DNA of 30,214 nt from a virus: the IMG/VR virus record IMGVR_UViG_3300043773_000599, positions 1 through 30,214 of that record, one strand, 5' to 3'. Made by a program: the position numbers and the translations under genes. The notes under the pieces were generated by a model. The model saw only the letters and a list, made by a program, of their open reading frames with translations. It was not told the origin of the DNA and searched no databases. Of this stretch, positions 21,362 through 26,862 are shown piece by piece; the stretch's first letter is position 1, and each line of letters begins with the position of its first letter.

Positions 21362-21823
21362 ATGAAATGGGCCGATGTTCCTTGGGCTACGAACTACGAG
21401 GTATCTGAACTTGGATTGGTCAGAAGGAAGCAACACACAGGTTGGCATCAACTCTATGGAGAAAGGCGTTTTTCTGAAAGGCCATTGAAGCCAATGAAGA
21501 ACGCAGACGGATACATCAGGGTCAAGATTAAAAAAAGGCTAGTCTTTGTTCACATCTTGGTGTTAGAGGCGTTCGTTGGGCCGAAGCCCGTAGGAATGCA
21601 ATGCTGTCACAACAACAATGTTCGGGACGACAACCGACTGGTCAATCTAAGGTGGGACACGCCAAAGAACAACGTCCATGACAGGAGGTTCCATGGCACC
21701 TATCAATACGATGAGCGCAACCCAAACTGGAAGCACGGCAACAGTTATAAGAGACAAAAACGACTCCAAGAAGAAGCCAACAGCCAGGGAAGGTATGTTC
21801 TCAGGGTTGAGGACATCTCTTGA
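21362..21823 (+). CDS. NUMOD4-HNH homing endonuclease
   Basis: This is a 153-residue protein. Residues 1-22 (KWADVPWATNYEVSELGLVR) form a NUMOD4-type motif. GYIRVKIKKR leads into an HNH_3-type core: VHILVLEAF (His64), CCHNN (His83), NRLVNLRW (Asn91, Asn95) and NN (103-104). Such free-standing endonucleases cut a target site and spread between phages by repair. The gene looks more AT-rich than its neighbours and has an independent strong ribosome site (TAGGAGGAATC). The last 15 residues (from 139) copy the end of the preceding nuclease-like gene, which suggests insertion at its 3' end. Confidence 0.85.
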   Translation: MKWADVPWATNYEVSELGLVRRKQHTGWHQLYGERRFSERPLKPMKNADGYIRVKIKKRLVFVHILVLEAFVGPKPVGMQCCHNNNVRDDNRLVNLRWDTPKNNVHDRRFHGTYQYDERNPNWKHGNSYKRQKRLQEEANSQGRYVLRVEDIS

Positions 21824-21850
21824 CTGGCCATGCGGTGGGAAGAAGACGGT

Positions 21851-21943
21851 ATGGAAGACGTGGGGCAGGTGCTGCTGATCCTTCTGCTGATCTTCGTCGT
21901 CCTGATCCCGGCAGTCATCATCTGGCTGCTGTTCAACGACTGA
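21851..21943 (+). CDS. 30-residue single-helix membrane peptide
   Basis: MEDVGQVLLILLLIFVVLIP followed by AVIIWLLFND is almost wholly a transmembrane helix. An in-frame ATG at 21830 would add 7 residues but lacks a ribosome site; GGGAAG lies about 10 bases before 21851. It fills the gap between the HNH gene and the next gene. Tiny membrane peptides are common in phage accessory regions; no role can be named. Confidence 0.55.
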   Translation: MEDVGQVLLILLLIFVVLIPAVIIWLLFND

Positions 21944-21991
21944 AGTTTGCCCTGTATGCGGTATGTGCCCTGGCGGTTTTGAGGGAATGGG

Positions 21992-22501
21992 ATGAGGAAG
22001 CGCAGCAAGTACAAGCCAAAGGGAACAAACCCCTCGGCACATCTGATGGCCATGCAAGGGGCGGCAAGGCTGACCACCACCGATGTCCTGAGGTTCATAG
22101 CCCCGCTTGACGCCGCGATCGAAGCCGCAAGGCAGGCCAAGGCAACGAAGCAGAACTGGCAGGCGGTCTTCAACGCCATCAACCTGATCGAGGCCCTGGT
22201 GGAGATGAAGGTCGCAAGGGACGAAGGTGGGGCGATAGACGCCCTGCAGCAGGCGGTGATCAGTGCTCTGGATCGATTGAAGGAGACAGGAAGCAAGACC
22301 CTCAAGGCTCAGGAAATCAGCGCCCTGATGGACCTCCTGGGGCTGTACTCGGAACTCCTGGCGGGGATCACCCACAGCGAACTGTTCGACGCGCAGGAGA
22401 AGGTAAGCAGAAGGATCATCCGGGTTCTAGCGCAGGGCCCGAACGGCAAGGATGTTTTGTTAAAGGTAACCGGAGAAAACTATGAGCGACAAGATCATTG
22501 A
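21992..22501 (+). CDS. conserved phage protein, helical, unknown
   Basis: This is a 169-residue protein. The basic start MRKRSKYKPKGTNPSAHLMA is widely shared by phage proteins of this region. The remainder is helical: DVLRFIAPLDAAIEAARQAK, NWQAVFNAINLIEALVEMKV and ALMDLLGLYSELLAGITHSE. It ends overlapping the next gene by 20 bases. The basic N-terminus could contact nucleic acid. No enzymatic motif is present. Confidence 0.65.
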   Translation: MRKRSKYKPKGTNPSAHLMAMQGAARLTTTDVLRFIAPLDAAIEAARQAKATKQNWQAVFNAINLIEALVEMKVARDEGGAIDALQQAVISALDRLKETGSKTLKAQEISALMDLLGLYSELLAGITHSELFDAQEKVSRRIIRVLAQGPNGKDVLLKVTGENYERQDH

Positions 22502-22826
22502 CCCAAACGACGCGATCGACTTCATGATCGCCAACTCGAAGAAGTACGCCCAGGCCAAGGCCAACCGGACGTACCTTGAGGAGTACCGCAAGACCATGAA
22601 GGCCGAACTGTGCAAGGAAGCCCTGACGCACGGGTTCGAGGCGGTCAACGCGCAGGAGAGGGAGGCATACAGCCACCCGGACTACAAGCAGCACCTCCTG
22701 GCCATCAAGGCCGCGATCGAGGAGGAAGAGCGGATGCGGTGGCTCATGGTGGCGGCGCAGGCAAGGATCGATGTGTGGCGTTCCCTTGAGAGTTCTGCAA
22801 GGGCGCAGGTGAAGAACACGCTATGA
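22482..22826 (+). CDS. conserved phage protein, helical (DNA replication region)
   Basis: This is a 114-residue protein. ANSKKYAQAKANRTYLEEYR, then KTMKAELCKEA, AQEREAYSHPDYKQHLLAIK and RWLMVAAQARIDVWRSLESS, gives the pattern of a family found beside Ref- or NinG-like nucleases in many phages (AQE.AYS.pxY...L..A...E...Rw...AAQ..i..WR). It is all helical, charged and likely oligomeric. GGAG precedes the ATG by 7 bases. A role near recombination is suggested by its neighbour only. Confidence 0.7.
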   Translation: MSDKIIDPNDAIDFMIANSKKYAQAKANRTYLEEYRKTMKAELCKEALTHGFEAVNAQEREAYSHPDYKQHLLAIKAAIEEEERMRWLMVAAQARIDVWRSLESSARAQVKNTL

Positions 22827-23116
22827 CAACGATCGCCGAGCGCAAGCACATGAGTAGAGTGGCCGATCTAGGCTGCTCTGTCTGCCGCAGAATGGGCTAT
22901 CCGGGGACACCAAGCGAATTGCACCACCCTAGATCCGGTGTCGGCATGGCCAAGAGGGCAAGCCACTTCGATGTCATCCCCCTGTGTCCCGAACACCACA
23001 GAGGAAAGACTGGGGTACACGGGTTAGGTACGAAGGGCTTCCCCAAGCATTGGGGCTTCACAGAGCAGGATCTCCTTGAGGACACGAAGGCTCTTTTAAT
23101 TCCGAGTGAAAGGTAG
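22823..23116 (+). CDS. Ref-like RecA-dependent HNH nuclease
   Basis: This is a 97-residue protein. RVADLGCSVCRRMGYPGTPS, then ELHHPRSGVGMAKRASHFDV, IPLCPEHHRGKTGVHGLGT and FPKHWGFTEQDLL, matches the Ref (recombination enhancement function) family first known from phage P1, a nuclease that cuts DNA at RecA-made D-loops. Cys18, Cys21, His34/35, Cys55 and His58/59 are the metal-binding and catalytic positions expected. It overlaps the previous gene by 4 bases (ATGA) and is the last gene before a new promoter. Family confidence is high; dependence on host RecA is taken from the P1 protein. Confidence 0.85.
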   Translation: MTTIAERKHMSRVADLGCSVCRRMGYPGTPSELHHPRSGVGMAKRASHFDVIPLCPEHHRGKTGVHGLGTKGFPKHWGFTEQDLLEDTKALLIPSER

Positions 23117-23126
23117 GGTTTATCGC

Positions 23127-23203
23127 TAGACACGGACTTTGATTTCAAATTAAAGTTCACACATCGCAACACGGTGTTGCGGGTAAATGAAAGGTAACTG
23201 ATC
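23127..23203 (+). promoter_or_regulatory. promoter-leader cassette A with operator palindrome
   Basis: A -35-like TAGACA (23127-23132), an 18-base spacer and a -10-like TAAAGT (23151-23156) are followed by a leader in which GGTAAATG and GGTAACTG precede the ATG. The leader holds the palindrome CGCAACAC-G-GTGTTGCG (23165-23181), whose core CAACA-N3-TGTTG equals the operator at 17910-17922. Related leaders lie before 24812 and 25376. Confidence 0.5.
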
Positions 23204-23497
23204 ATGGACGCAAACAACATCCCTCTCCTGGCTGCTGACGAACTCGGCCTGATCCTGGCGCAGATCGCCGAACTGACGGCCAAGGCCGAGGAGATCAAGG
23301 GCGCAATGAAGGATGTCGCCACCAACGGCGGCGGCTCGGTGTTCGAGGGCAACTACTTCAAGGCTTCGGTGATCGAGGCAAACCGCAAGGTCACGGACTG
23401 GAAGGCCATCGCCAAGGTCTGCAACATCCCCGAGGATGTGATCGTGGCCAACACCACCGTCACGGCCGTGTTCTCGGTCAAGACCAACCACCGCTAA
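23204..23497 (+). CDS. conserved small phage protein, unknown
   Basis: This is a 97-residue protein. ELGLILAQIAELTAKAEEIK, then GAMKDVATNGGGSVFEGNYF and VTDWKAIAKVCNIPEDVIVA, belongs to a pattern seen in many phages: a helix, a short beta part with G..fEG..F, and a DWKaIA segment. First gene behind promoter cassette A, with AAGG in the leader. No function is established that I can name. It is soluble, with no metal site. Confidence 0.65.
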   Translation: MDANNIPLLAADELGLILAQIAELTAKAEEIKGAMKDVATNGGGSVFEGNYFKASVIEANRKVTDWKAIAKVCNIPEDVIVANTTVTAVFSVKTNHR

Positions 23498-23510
23498 TCA
23501 GGAGGCCGAC

Positions 23511-23777
23511 ATGAGAGAAATCGTCAAGTCGGCTATGGCCATCGATGAGTTGGCCTACAGCCTCGACAACATCTCGACCGACGACAAGGTGGCTGTGGAC
23601 TCATACCCTGACGAGCAGATCGTAAAAGAGGCCAAGTACGTCCTTGACCTGTTCGTCAACCCGAGTCAGGGCCACATCAACAACGAGGCTCTGATGGGCG
23701 ATGAAGGCCCTCAGCAGCAGGTCTGGGCCCGCAAGCAAGTCCGCCAGTTGAAGGCGTTCATCAAAAAGTACCAGTGA
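23511..23777 (+). CDS. small acidic phage protein, unknown
   Basis: This is an 88-residue protein, MREIVKSAMAIDELAYSLDN, then VDSYPDEQIVKEAKYVLDLF and ARKQVRQLKAFIKKYQ. A strong ribosome site (AGGAGG) precedes it by 6 bases. It is probably three helices. A hairpin with a weak T-rich tail follows 6 bases after the stop. No family is recognised. Confidence 0.65.
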   Translation: MREIVKSAMAIDELAYSLDNISTDDKVAVDSYPDEQIVKEAKYVLDLFVNPSQGHINNEALMGDEGPQQQVWARKQVRQLKAFIKKYQ

Positions 23778-23783
23778 TCAACC

Positions 23784-23803
23784 GGGGGCTTTTGCCCCCT
23801 TCT
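23784..23803 (+). terminator. GC hairpin, weak terminator or translational element
   Basis: GGGGGC (23784-23789), loop TTTT and GCCCCC (23794-23799) form a 6-bp stem, followed by TTCT only. It lies between a stop codon and the ribosome site of the next gene, so it may terminate partially or isolate the two translation units. Confidence 0.5.
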
Positions 23804-23815
23804 CAGGAGACAGCC

Positions 23816-24487
23816 TTGACACCCCTGATCCGAGAGTTCGTCGCCATGAATCCGGCGGGCGCGGTGGAGTACCACTGGTTCGACATGACCGGCGCCTACC
23901 GCAAGGAGCAGGCCGTCATCAGCGAAATTCTGTCTCGGCCCTTGCCATATCCCAAAACGGCGTTGGTGTGCGCCTACGAGGACAAGAAGGCCTTCATGTT
24001 CATCTTCAGGTCTGACGATGTTACGGGGGTGGGTGCGTTTCAAATTGAAGACAAAAAGTTGCGCGAAGTCGCGCCGTTCTTTTTCACCGTTGATGATGAG
24101 GGGATCAAGGTAAGGCACAAGGATGGAACGCCGTTTGACTACCGCACCAGTCCTGCAACCGGAGTCCTGGCCTTTGTCGCGGCCTTCCTAGAGTCCTTGG
24201 AGATCTCGCCCGCTACCGGGTATCAGCCCATCAAGCGGGCCAACTGGGAGAAGAAAGCCCGTCAAGGCAAGACTCCGACCTACGACTGGAAGACCGTAGT
24301 CATTGAGCCTACCAAGCCCAGAAGCGCCGATCAAGGAGGAACGCACGCAAGCCCAAGATGGCACGAGCGTCGCGGGCATTGGCGCAACATGAAATCCGGC
24401 AAGAAAGTCTGGGTGAAGAACTGCGAGGTGGGCAGCAAGGCCCTTGGAGCAGTGTTTAAGGACTACAAAATCAAGGAGATAGTGTGA
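23816..24487 (+). CDS. conserved phage protein with C-terminal RRGHWR motif
   Basis: This is a 223-residue protein with a TTG start at 23816, placed behind AGGAGA (7 bases). The frame is open to a GTG at 23774, but that start has no ribosome site and would read through the hairpin. The C-terminus (HERRGHWRNMKSGKKVWVKN, about residues 178-197, then GSKALGAVFKDYKI) is a module shared by many phages, with conserved H..RRGH.R...SGK..WV....VG....G...K.Y. The N-terminal part looks like an unrelated alpha/beta domain (TALVCAYEDKKAFMFIFRSD). The C-terminal module may bind nucleic acid; this is inferred from basic conserved residues. Confidence 0.6.
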   Translation: MTPLIREFVAMNPAGAVEYHWFDMTGAYRKEQAVISEILSRPLPYPKTALVCAYEDKKAFMFIFRSDDVTGVGAFQIEDKKLREVAPFFFTVDDEGIKVRHKDGTPFDYRTSPATGVLAFVAAFLESLEISPATGYQPIKRANWEKKARQGKTPTYDWKTVVIEPTKPRSADQGGTHASPRWHERRGHWRNMKSGKKVWVKNCEVGSKALGAVFKDYKIKEIV

Positions 24488-24723
24488 ATGAAGACAGAAG
24501 AACGCATCGCCGCGGGCGTGTGCCTGTTGGGTTGGATACTGGTGTACCTGTTCGCCATCTCAGTGCTGCTGATGGATCTCCTGGTCTGGAGACCGGGCTA
24601 GTCCAAACACCGAACTGGTGGCCCTTTGCCTACACGACGCCTGACAACCTCAAGCGCCTGAAGCGGCAGAGGGCCATCATCAAGGTCAAGCAGTGGGTCC
24701 GATGGCCAGAGGCTCCGTTCTAG
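24484..24723 (+). CDS. uncertain reading frame; only its 3' half looks coding
   Basis: The frame gives 79 residues. The first half is out of phase with the convincing membrane peptide at 24488-24601 and looks like a shadow. The second half, from about 24602 (PNWWPFAYTTPDNLKRLKRQ, then AIIKVKQWVRWPEAPF), has normal composition and codon use but no good start of its own. It may be a separate gene with a rare start or a -1 frameshift extension of the membrane peptide. Confidence 0.3.
   Translation: MNEDRRTHRRGRVPVGLDTGVPVRHLSAADGSPGLETGLVQTPNWWPFAYTTPDNLKRLKRQRAIIKVKQWVRWPEAPF
24488..24601 (+). CDS. 37-residue single-helix membrane protein
   Basis: MKTEERIAAGVCLLGWILVY followed by LFAISVLLMDLLVWRPG is a charged N-terminus plus one long hydrophobic helix. 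The ATG at 24488 directly follows the preceding stop (TGAATG), and AAGGAGATAG lies 7-13 bases upstream, so translation is well supported. It overlaps a longer frame in another phase. Function is unknown. Confidence 0.6.
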   Translation: MKTEERIAAGVCLLGWILVYLFAISVLLMDLLVWRPG

Positions 24724-24736
24724 GGAAACCACCTAG

Positions 24737-24811
24737 TTGACCATAGGCTCTAACTTCGTGTTAAACTTGCGTCACTGCAATCGAGCAGGGTAACTGAACA
24801 AGGTAACTGAC
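24737..24811 (+). promoter_or_regulatory. promoter-leader cassette B
   Basis: TTGACC (24737-24742) and a -10-like TAAACT (24762-24767) are 19 bases apart. The stretch from CTTCGTGTTAAA to GCAGGGTAACTG is clearly related to cassette C. GGTAACTGA(A/C) occurs twice in a row, the second copy directly before the ATG at 24812. Confidence 0.55.
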
Positions 24812-25297
24812 ATGAACGCAATCAAGCAAATCTTCTCCTCCCTCGAAGAACTCTTCGCAGAGCAGGACAAGCAGATCGCCGACCGTGACGTTGAGTGGGC
24901 TCTGGGCCGCGCCAAGGCCGTCATTGAGTACCGCAGCAGCCCTGAGTACGCCGAGACCCGCAAGCGTGGCGCTCACGCCGTGTACAACACCCTGTTCGCC
25001 ATTGCCGGTGGCAAGACTTGGTACAACCTGTTCAGCGGCAACAGCAGCGCCGCGATCGAGGAGTTCATGCGGAAGAACGCCAAAGCCGTGGCTGAGAAGC
25101 GTAACGCCAAGATCGCTACCAAGTTGGTTGAGGCCGGTGTGGAGCAGGTTAACAGCGCCAAGGTCGGCTACTGCCCGGATGGCTTCCGCGGCCACTTCGA
25201 GATCAACGGCGACCGCCATGTCACGATCGAGGTGATCCTGGCAGGCGGCTACAACATCCAACGCCTGCATCAGCGGGTTCTGTGCAAGGTGAAGTGA
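24812..25297 (+). CDS. conserved phage protein, unknown
   Basis: This is a 161-residue protein, MNAIKQIFSSLEELFAEQDK and onward. Residues 20-110 are helical and charged (DRDVEWALGRAKAVIEYRSS; SSAAIEEFMRKNAKAVAEKR). The C-terminal part (GYCPDGFRGHFEINGDRHVT, then IEVILAGGYNIQRLHQRVLC) looks like a small beta domain that recurs in phage proteins of unknown role. It stands alone between its own promoter cassette and a terminator-like hairpin, so it is probably a single-gene unit. Codon use is strongly biased to G/C-ending codons, suggesting high expression. Confidence 0.7.
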   Translation: MNAIKQIFSSLEELFAEQDKQIADRDVEWALGRAKAVIEYRSSPEYAETRKRGAHAVYNTLFAIAGGKTWYNLFSGNSSAAIEEFMRKNAKAVAEKRNAKIATKLVEAGVEQVNSAKVGYCPDGFRGHFEINGDRHVTIEVILAGGYNIQRLHQRVLCKVK

Positions 25298-25302
25298 TGG
25301 AG

Positions 25303-25319
25303 GGGGCTTGCGCCCCTTT
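25303..25319 (+). terminator. weak intrinsic terminator
   Basis: GGGGC (25303-25307), loop TTGC and GCCCC (25312-25316) with TTTCC after it, 5 bases past the stop codon. The loop contains the -35 of promoter cassette C, so the terminator and the next promoter share bases. Confidence 0.6.
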
Positions 25320-25372
25320 CCAACTTCATATTAAAATGCAAGCACTGCACAACGCAGGGTAACTGGAGCAAG
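25308..25372 (+). promoter_or_regulatory. promoter-leader cassette C
   Basis: TTGCGC (25308-25313), 18 bases, TAAAAT (25332-25337, five of six matches to the -10 consensus), then CACTGCA and GCAGGGTAACTG as in cassette B. The ribosome site GGAG (25365-25368) follows within the leader. Confidence 0.55.
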
Positions 25373-25375
25373 ATG

Positions 25376-25597
25376 ATGAAAAAGAACCGTGAATACATCT
25401 ATGTGGGCGAAGAGTTGTTCGAGGTGGTGATCCACAAGGTCGCCCGCCATCCGCGCTGCCACCTCATGGAGTCCATCTATGACCTGGGTTGGCTTGAGAT
25501 CGACTACACGGTCCTCGACATGGACGGCAAGCGGGTGGATAGCGACACCTGCGACATGGAGTGCATCGAGCGCGAACTGCAGGAGATCTACGCATGA
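25376..25597 (+). CDS. small phage protein, unknown
   Basis: This is a 73-residue protein, MKKNREYIYVGEELFEVVIH, then KVARHPRCHLMESIYDLGWL and EIDYTVLDMDGKRVDSDTCD. Two ATG codons stand in a row; the second (25376) has the better spacing of 7 bases from GGAG. It is probably a beta-rich fold with a C-terminal helix (ECIERELQEIYA). Cysteines at HPRCH and DTCDMEC might bind metal, but the pattern is not a known one. Confidence 0.65.
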   Translation: MKKNREYIYVGEELFEVVIHKVARHPRCHLMESIYDLGWLEIDYTVLDMDGKRVDSDTCDMECIERELQEIYA

Positions 25598-25725
25598 GCC
25601 TGCAAGACCTGATCAGCCTGGACGAGGCCATCGCAGAGGCGGAGGGCCTTGTCTCTGCAGCACAGTGGTACTGGATGTGCGAGAGCGAGTCAGCATACTG
25701 GGCTTATCACTTCCCGTGGCTGTAA
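25594..25725 (+). CDS. 43-residue Trp/Tyr-rich peptide
   Basis: MSLQDLISLDEAIAEAEGLV followed by SAAQWYWMCESESAYWAYHF and PWL. The ATG overlaps the previous stop (ATGA), which argues for coupled translation. It is a helix followed by an aromatic tail. No family is recognised. Confidence 0.55.
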   Translation: MSLQDLISLDEAIAEAEGLVSAAQWYWMCESESAYWAYHFPWL

Positions 25726-25730
25726 AACAC

Positions 25731-25759
25731 TTGTGAAATCAATCACTTAACAGTAAAAT
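25731..25759 (+). promoter_or_regulatory. candidate promoter of the Cys-rich secreted protein gene
   Basis: TTGTGA (25731-25736), 17-base spacer and TAAAAT (25754-25759). A small GGGC/GCCC hairpin and TTCTC-AAG-GAGAA, an inverted repeat that includes the ribosome site, lie between it and the ATG. Confidence 0.55.
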
Positions 25760-25794
25760 CAGGGCTCTTCGTGGCCCTTCTCAAGGAGAAAACC

Positions 25795-25959
25795 ATGTTC
25801 AAGAAGATCGCCGCCATCCTGGCCATCACCACATTTGCCACTGCGGCCTATGCCTCGTGCCGGTTTTACACGGTTACCGTCAATGGCAAGACCATCAGTT
25901 GCACCGAGTGCTGCTACGGAACGGGCGCCGCCCGCACCTGCAACACCACTTGTAACTGA
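25795..25959 (+). CDS. secreted cysteine-rich microprotein
   Basis: This is a 54-residue precursor with a clear signal peptide (MFKKIAAILAITTFATAAYA, cleavage after residue 20). The mature 34 residues (SCRFYTVTVNGKTISCTECC, then YGTGAARTCNTTCN) hold six cysteines, enough for three disulphides in the periplasm. The ATG at 25795 has AAGGAG 7 bases upstream; the 8-codon upstream extension is rejected. It has its own promoter and a following hairpin, so it is a stand-alone cargo-type (moron) gene. The export signal is plain; the function is unknown, possibly an envelope-acting or toxin-like peptide. Confidence 0.75.
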   Translation: MFKKIAAILAITTFATAAYASCRFYTVTVNGKTISCTECCYGTGAARTCNTTCN

Positions 25960-26292
25960 ACCCGCGGCCCCGAAAGGGGGCCAACACGCATGGGGATTGG
26001 TGGGCAGGAGGCGTATGTATTCTGTCCGGTGCGTATGTACAAGCCAGTCCCCAGTCGTGTTGGTGAATGCGTCTCCGCTACTCCCCTAAGTCCGTGGAGG
26101 CAGGGACTCCTTGAGACACCAGTGGGAAATCAGCGCCCACCACCAACAACCAACACGCATGGGCATCGGGCAAATTCGGGCGGAGTGCAGACCGCGCCGA
26201 TGAGCCGCCTGCACAAGGTGCCCATCCTTGTTGGCCAAAACCTCAACCGCGAGTTAAACTCCCCGGCAGTCCAATGTCTCTGAAAGTACGAG
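25960..26292. other. noncoding region before the terminase genes; candidate packaging or regulatory site
   Basis: No convincing gene lies in these 333 bases. CCAACACGCATGGG occurs at 25981-25994 and 26150-26163. GCGTATGTA occurs at 26011-26019 and 26031-26039. Inverted repeats include GTGGG/CCCAC near 26122-26140 and CATCGG/CCGATG (26164-26169 with 26197-26202). A packaging site (pac or cos) often lies next to the small terminase gene, so this is a reasonable place for one. That is inference from position. Confidence 0.45.
25966..25982 (+). other. GC hairpin after the Cys-rich gene
   Basis: GGCCCC (25966-25971) pairs with GGGGCC (25977-25982) around GAAAG. No T run follows, so it is at best a rho-assisted or mRNA-protecting element. 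Confidence 0.5.
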
Positions 26293-26862
26293 ATGCCACG
26301 GAAAGCCACCAAAACCGCCGCAGAGCCTTCAAAAGCCCCTGACCAAGGGGTAGATACCACCCAGGCCGCGGAAACCCCTCAAGAGCCCAAGAAGATGGGC
26401 CGTCCCTCCAAGTACAACCCTGAGATCGCCCAGAAGATGTGCGAACTCCTAAGCGAGGGAGTGCCACTCAGGGAAATCTGCCGTATGGACGGTATGCCGT
26501 ATTGGCGGACGGTGTATCTGTGGATGGCTCAGGACGAAGAACTTTCTGCACACATCGCACGCGCACGGGAAGCCGGATACGACGCTATGGCTGAGGAATG
26601 CCTGCTGATTGCCGACAATCCCCAGTACGGCGAGAAGCAGGTTATGTCCGACCAGGGCGGCTCCACGACGGTTGAGGATATGTTGGGCCACCGGAAACTC
26701 CGGATCGAGACCCGGCTGAAACTCTTGGCCAAGTGGAACCCGAAGAAGTACGGGGACAAGGTGCAGGTGGGCGGAGATGCTGAGAATCCCCTGAAGGTTC
26801 AGACGGACCTGACCATCTTCGATACCGTCCTGAAGGGCATAGAGCAGTCCCGCCGTGGATGA
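26293..26862 (+). CDS. terS: terminase small subunit, Sf6-like
   Basis: This is a 189-residue protein. After a disordered N-terminus (1-33) it has GRPSKYNPEIAQKMCELLSE, then GVPLREICRMDGMPYWRTVY and LWMAQDEELSAHIARAREAG, the helix-turn-helix and following helices of Sf6-type small terminases. RKLRIETRLKLLAKWNPKKY follows, the conserved segment before the C-terminal oligomerisation part. It recognises the packaging site and hands DNA to the large subunit, whose gene overlaps its end by 8 bases. The ribosome site is weak. Confidence 0.9.
   Translation: MPRKATKTAAEPSKAPDQGVDTTQAAETPQEPKKMGRPSKYNPEIAQKMCELLSEGVPLREICRMDGMPYWRTVYLWMAQDEELSAHIARAREAGYDAMAEECLLIADNPQYGEKQVMSDQGGSTTVEDMLGHRKLRIETRLKLLAKWNPKKYGDKVQVGGDAENPLKVQTDLTIFDTVLKGIEQSRRG

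Noticed and set aside
23784-23799. Hairpin as a full terminator
   Set aside because: The stem is good, but only TTCT follows and the next gene starts 13 bases later, so complete termination is unlikely; I list it only as weak.
26130-26360. Antisense frame across the pre-terminase gap
   Set aside because: It runs into the small terminase gene on the other strand, lacks a ribosome site and has a random-looking composition.
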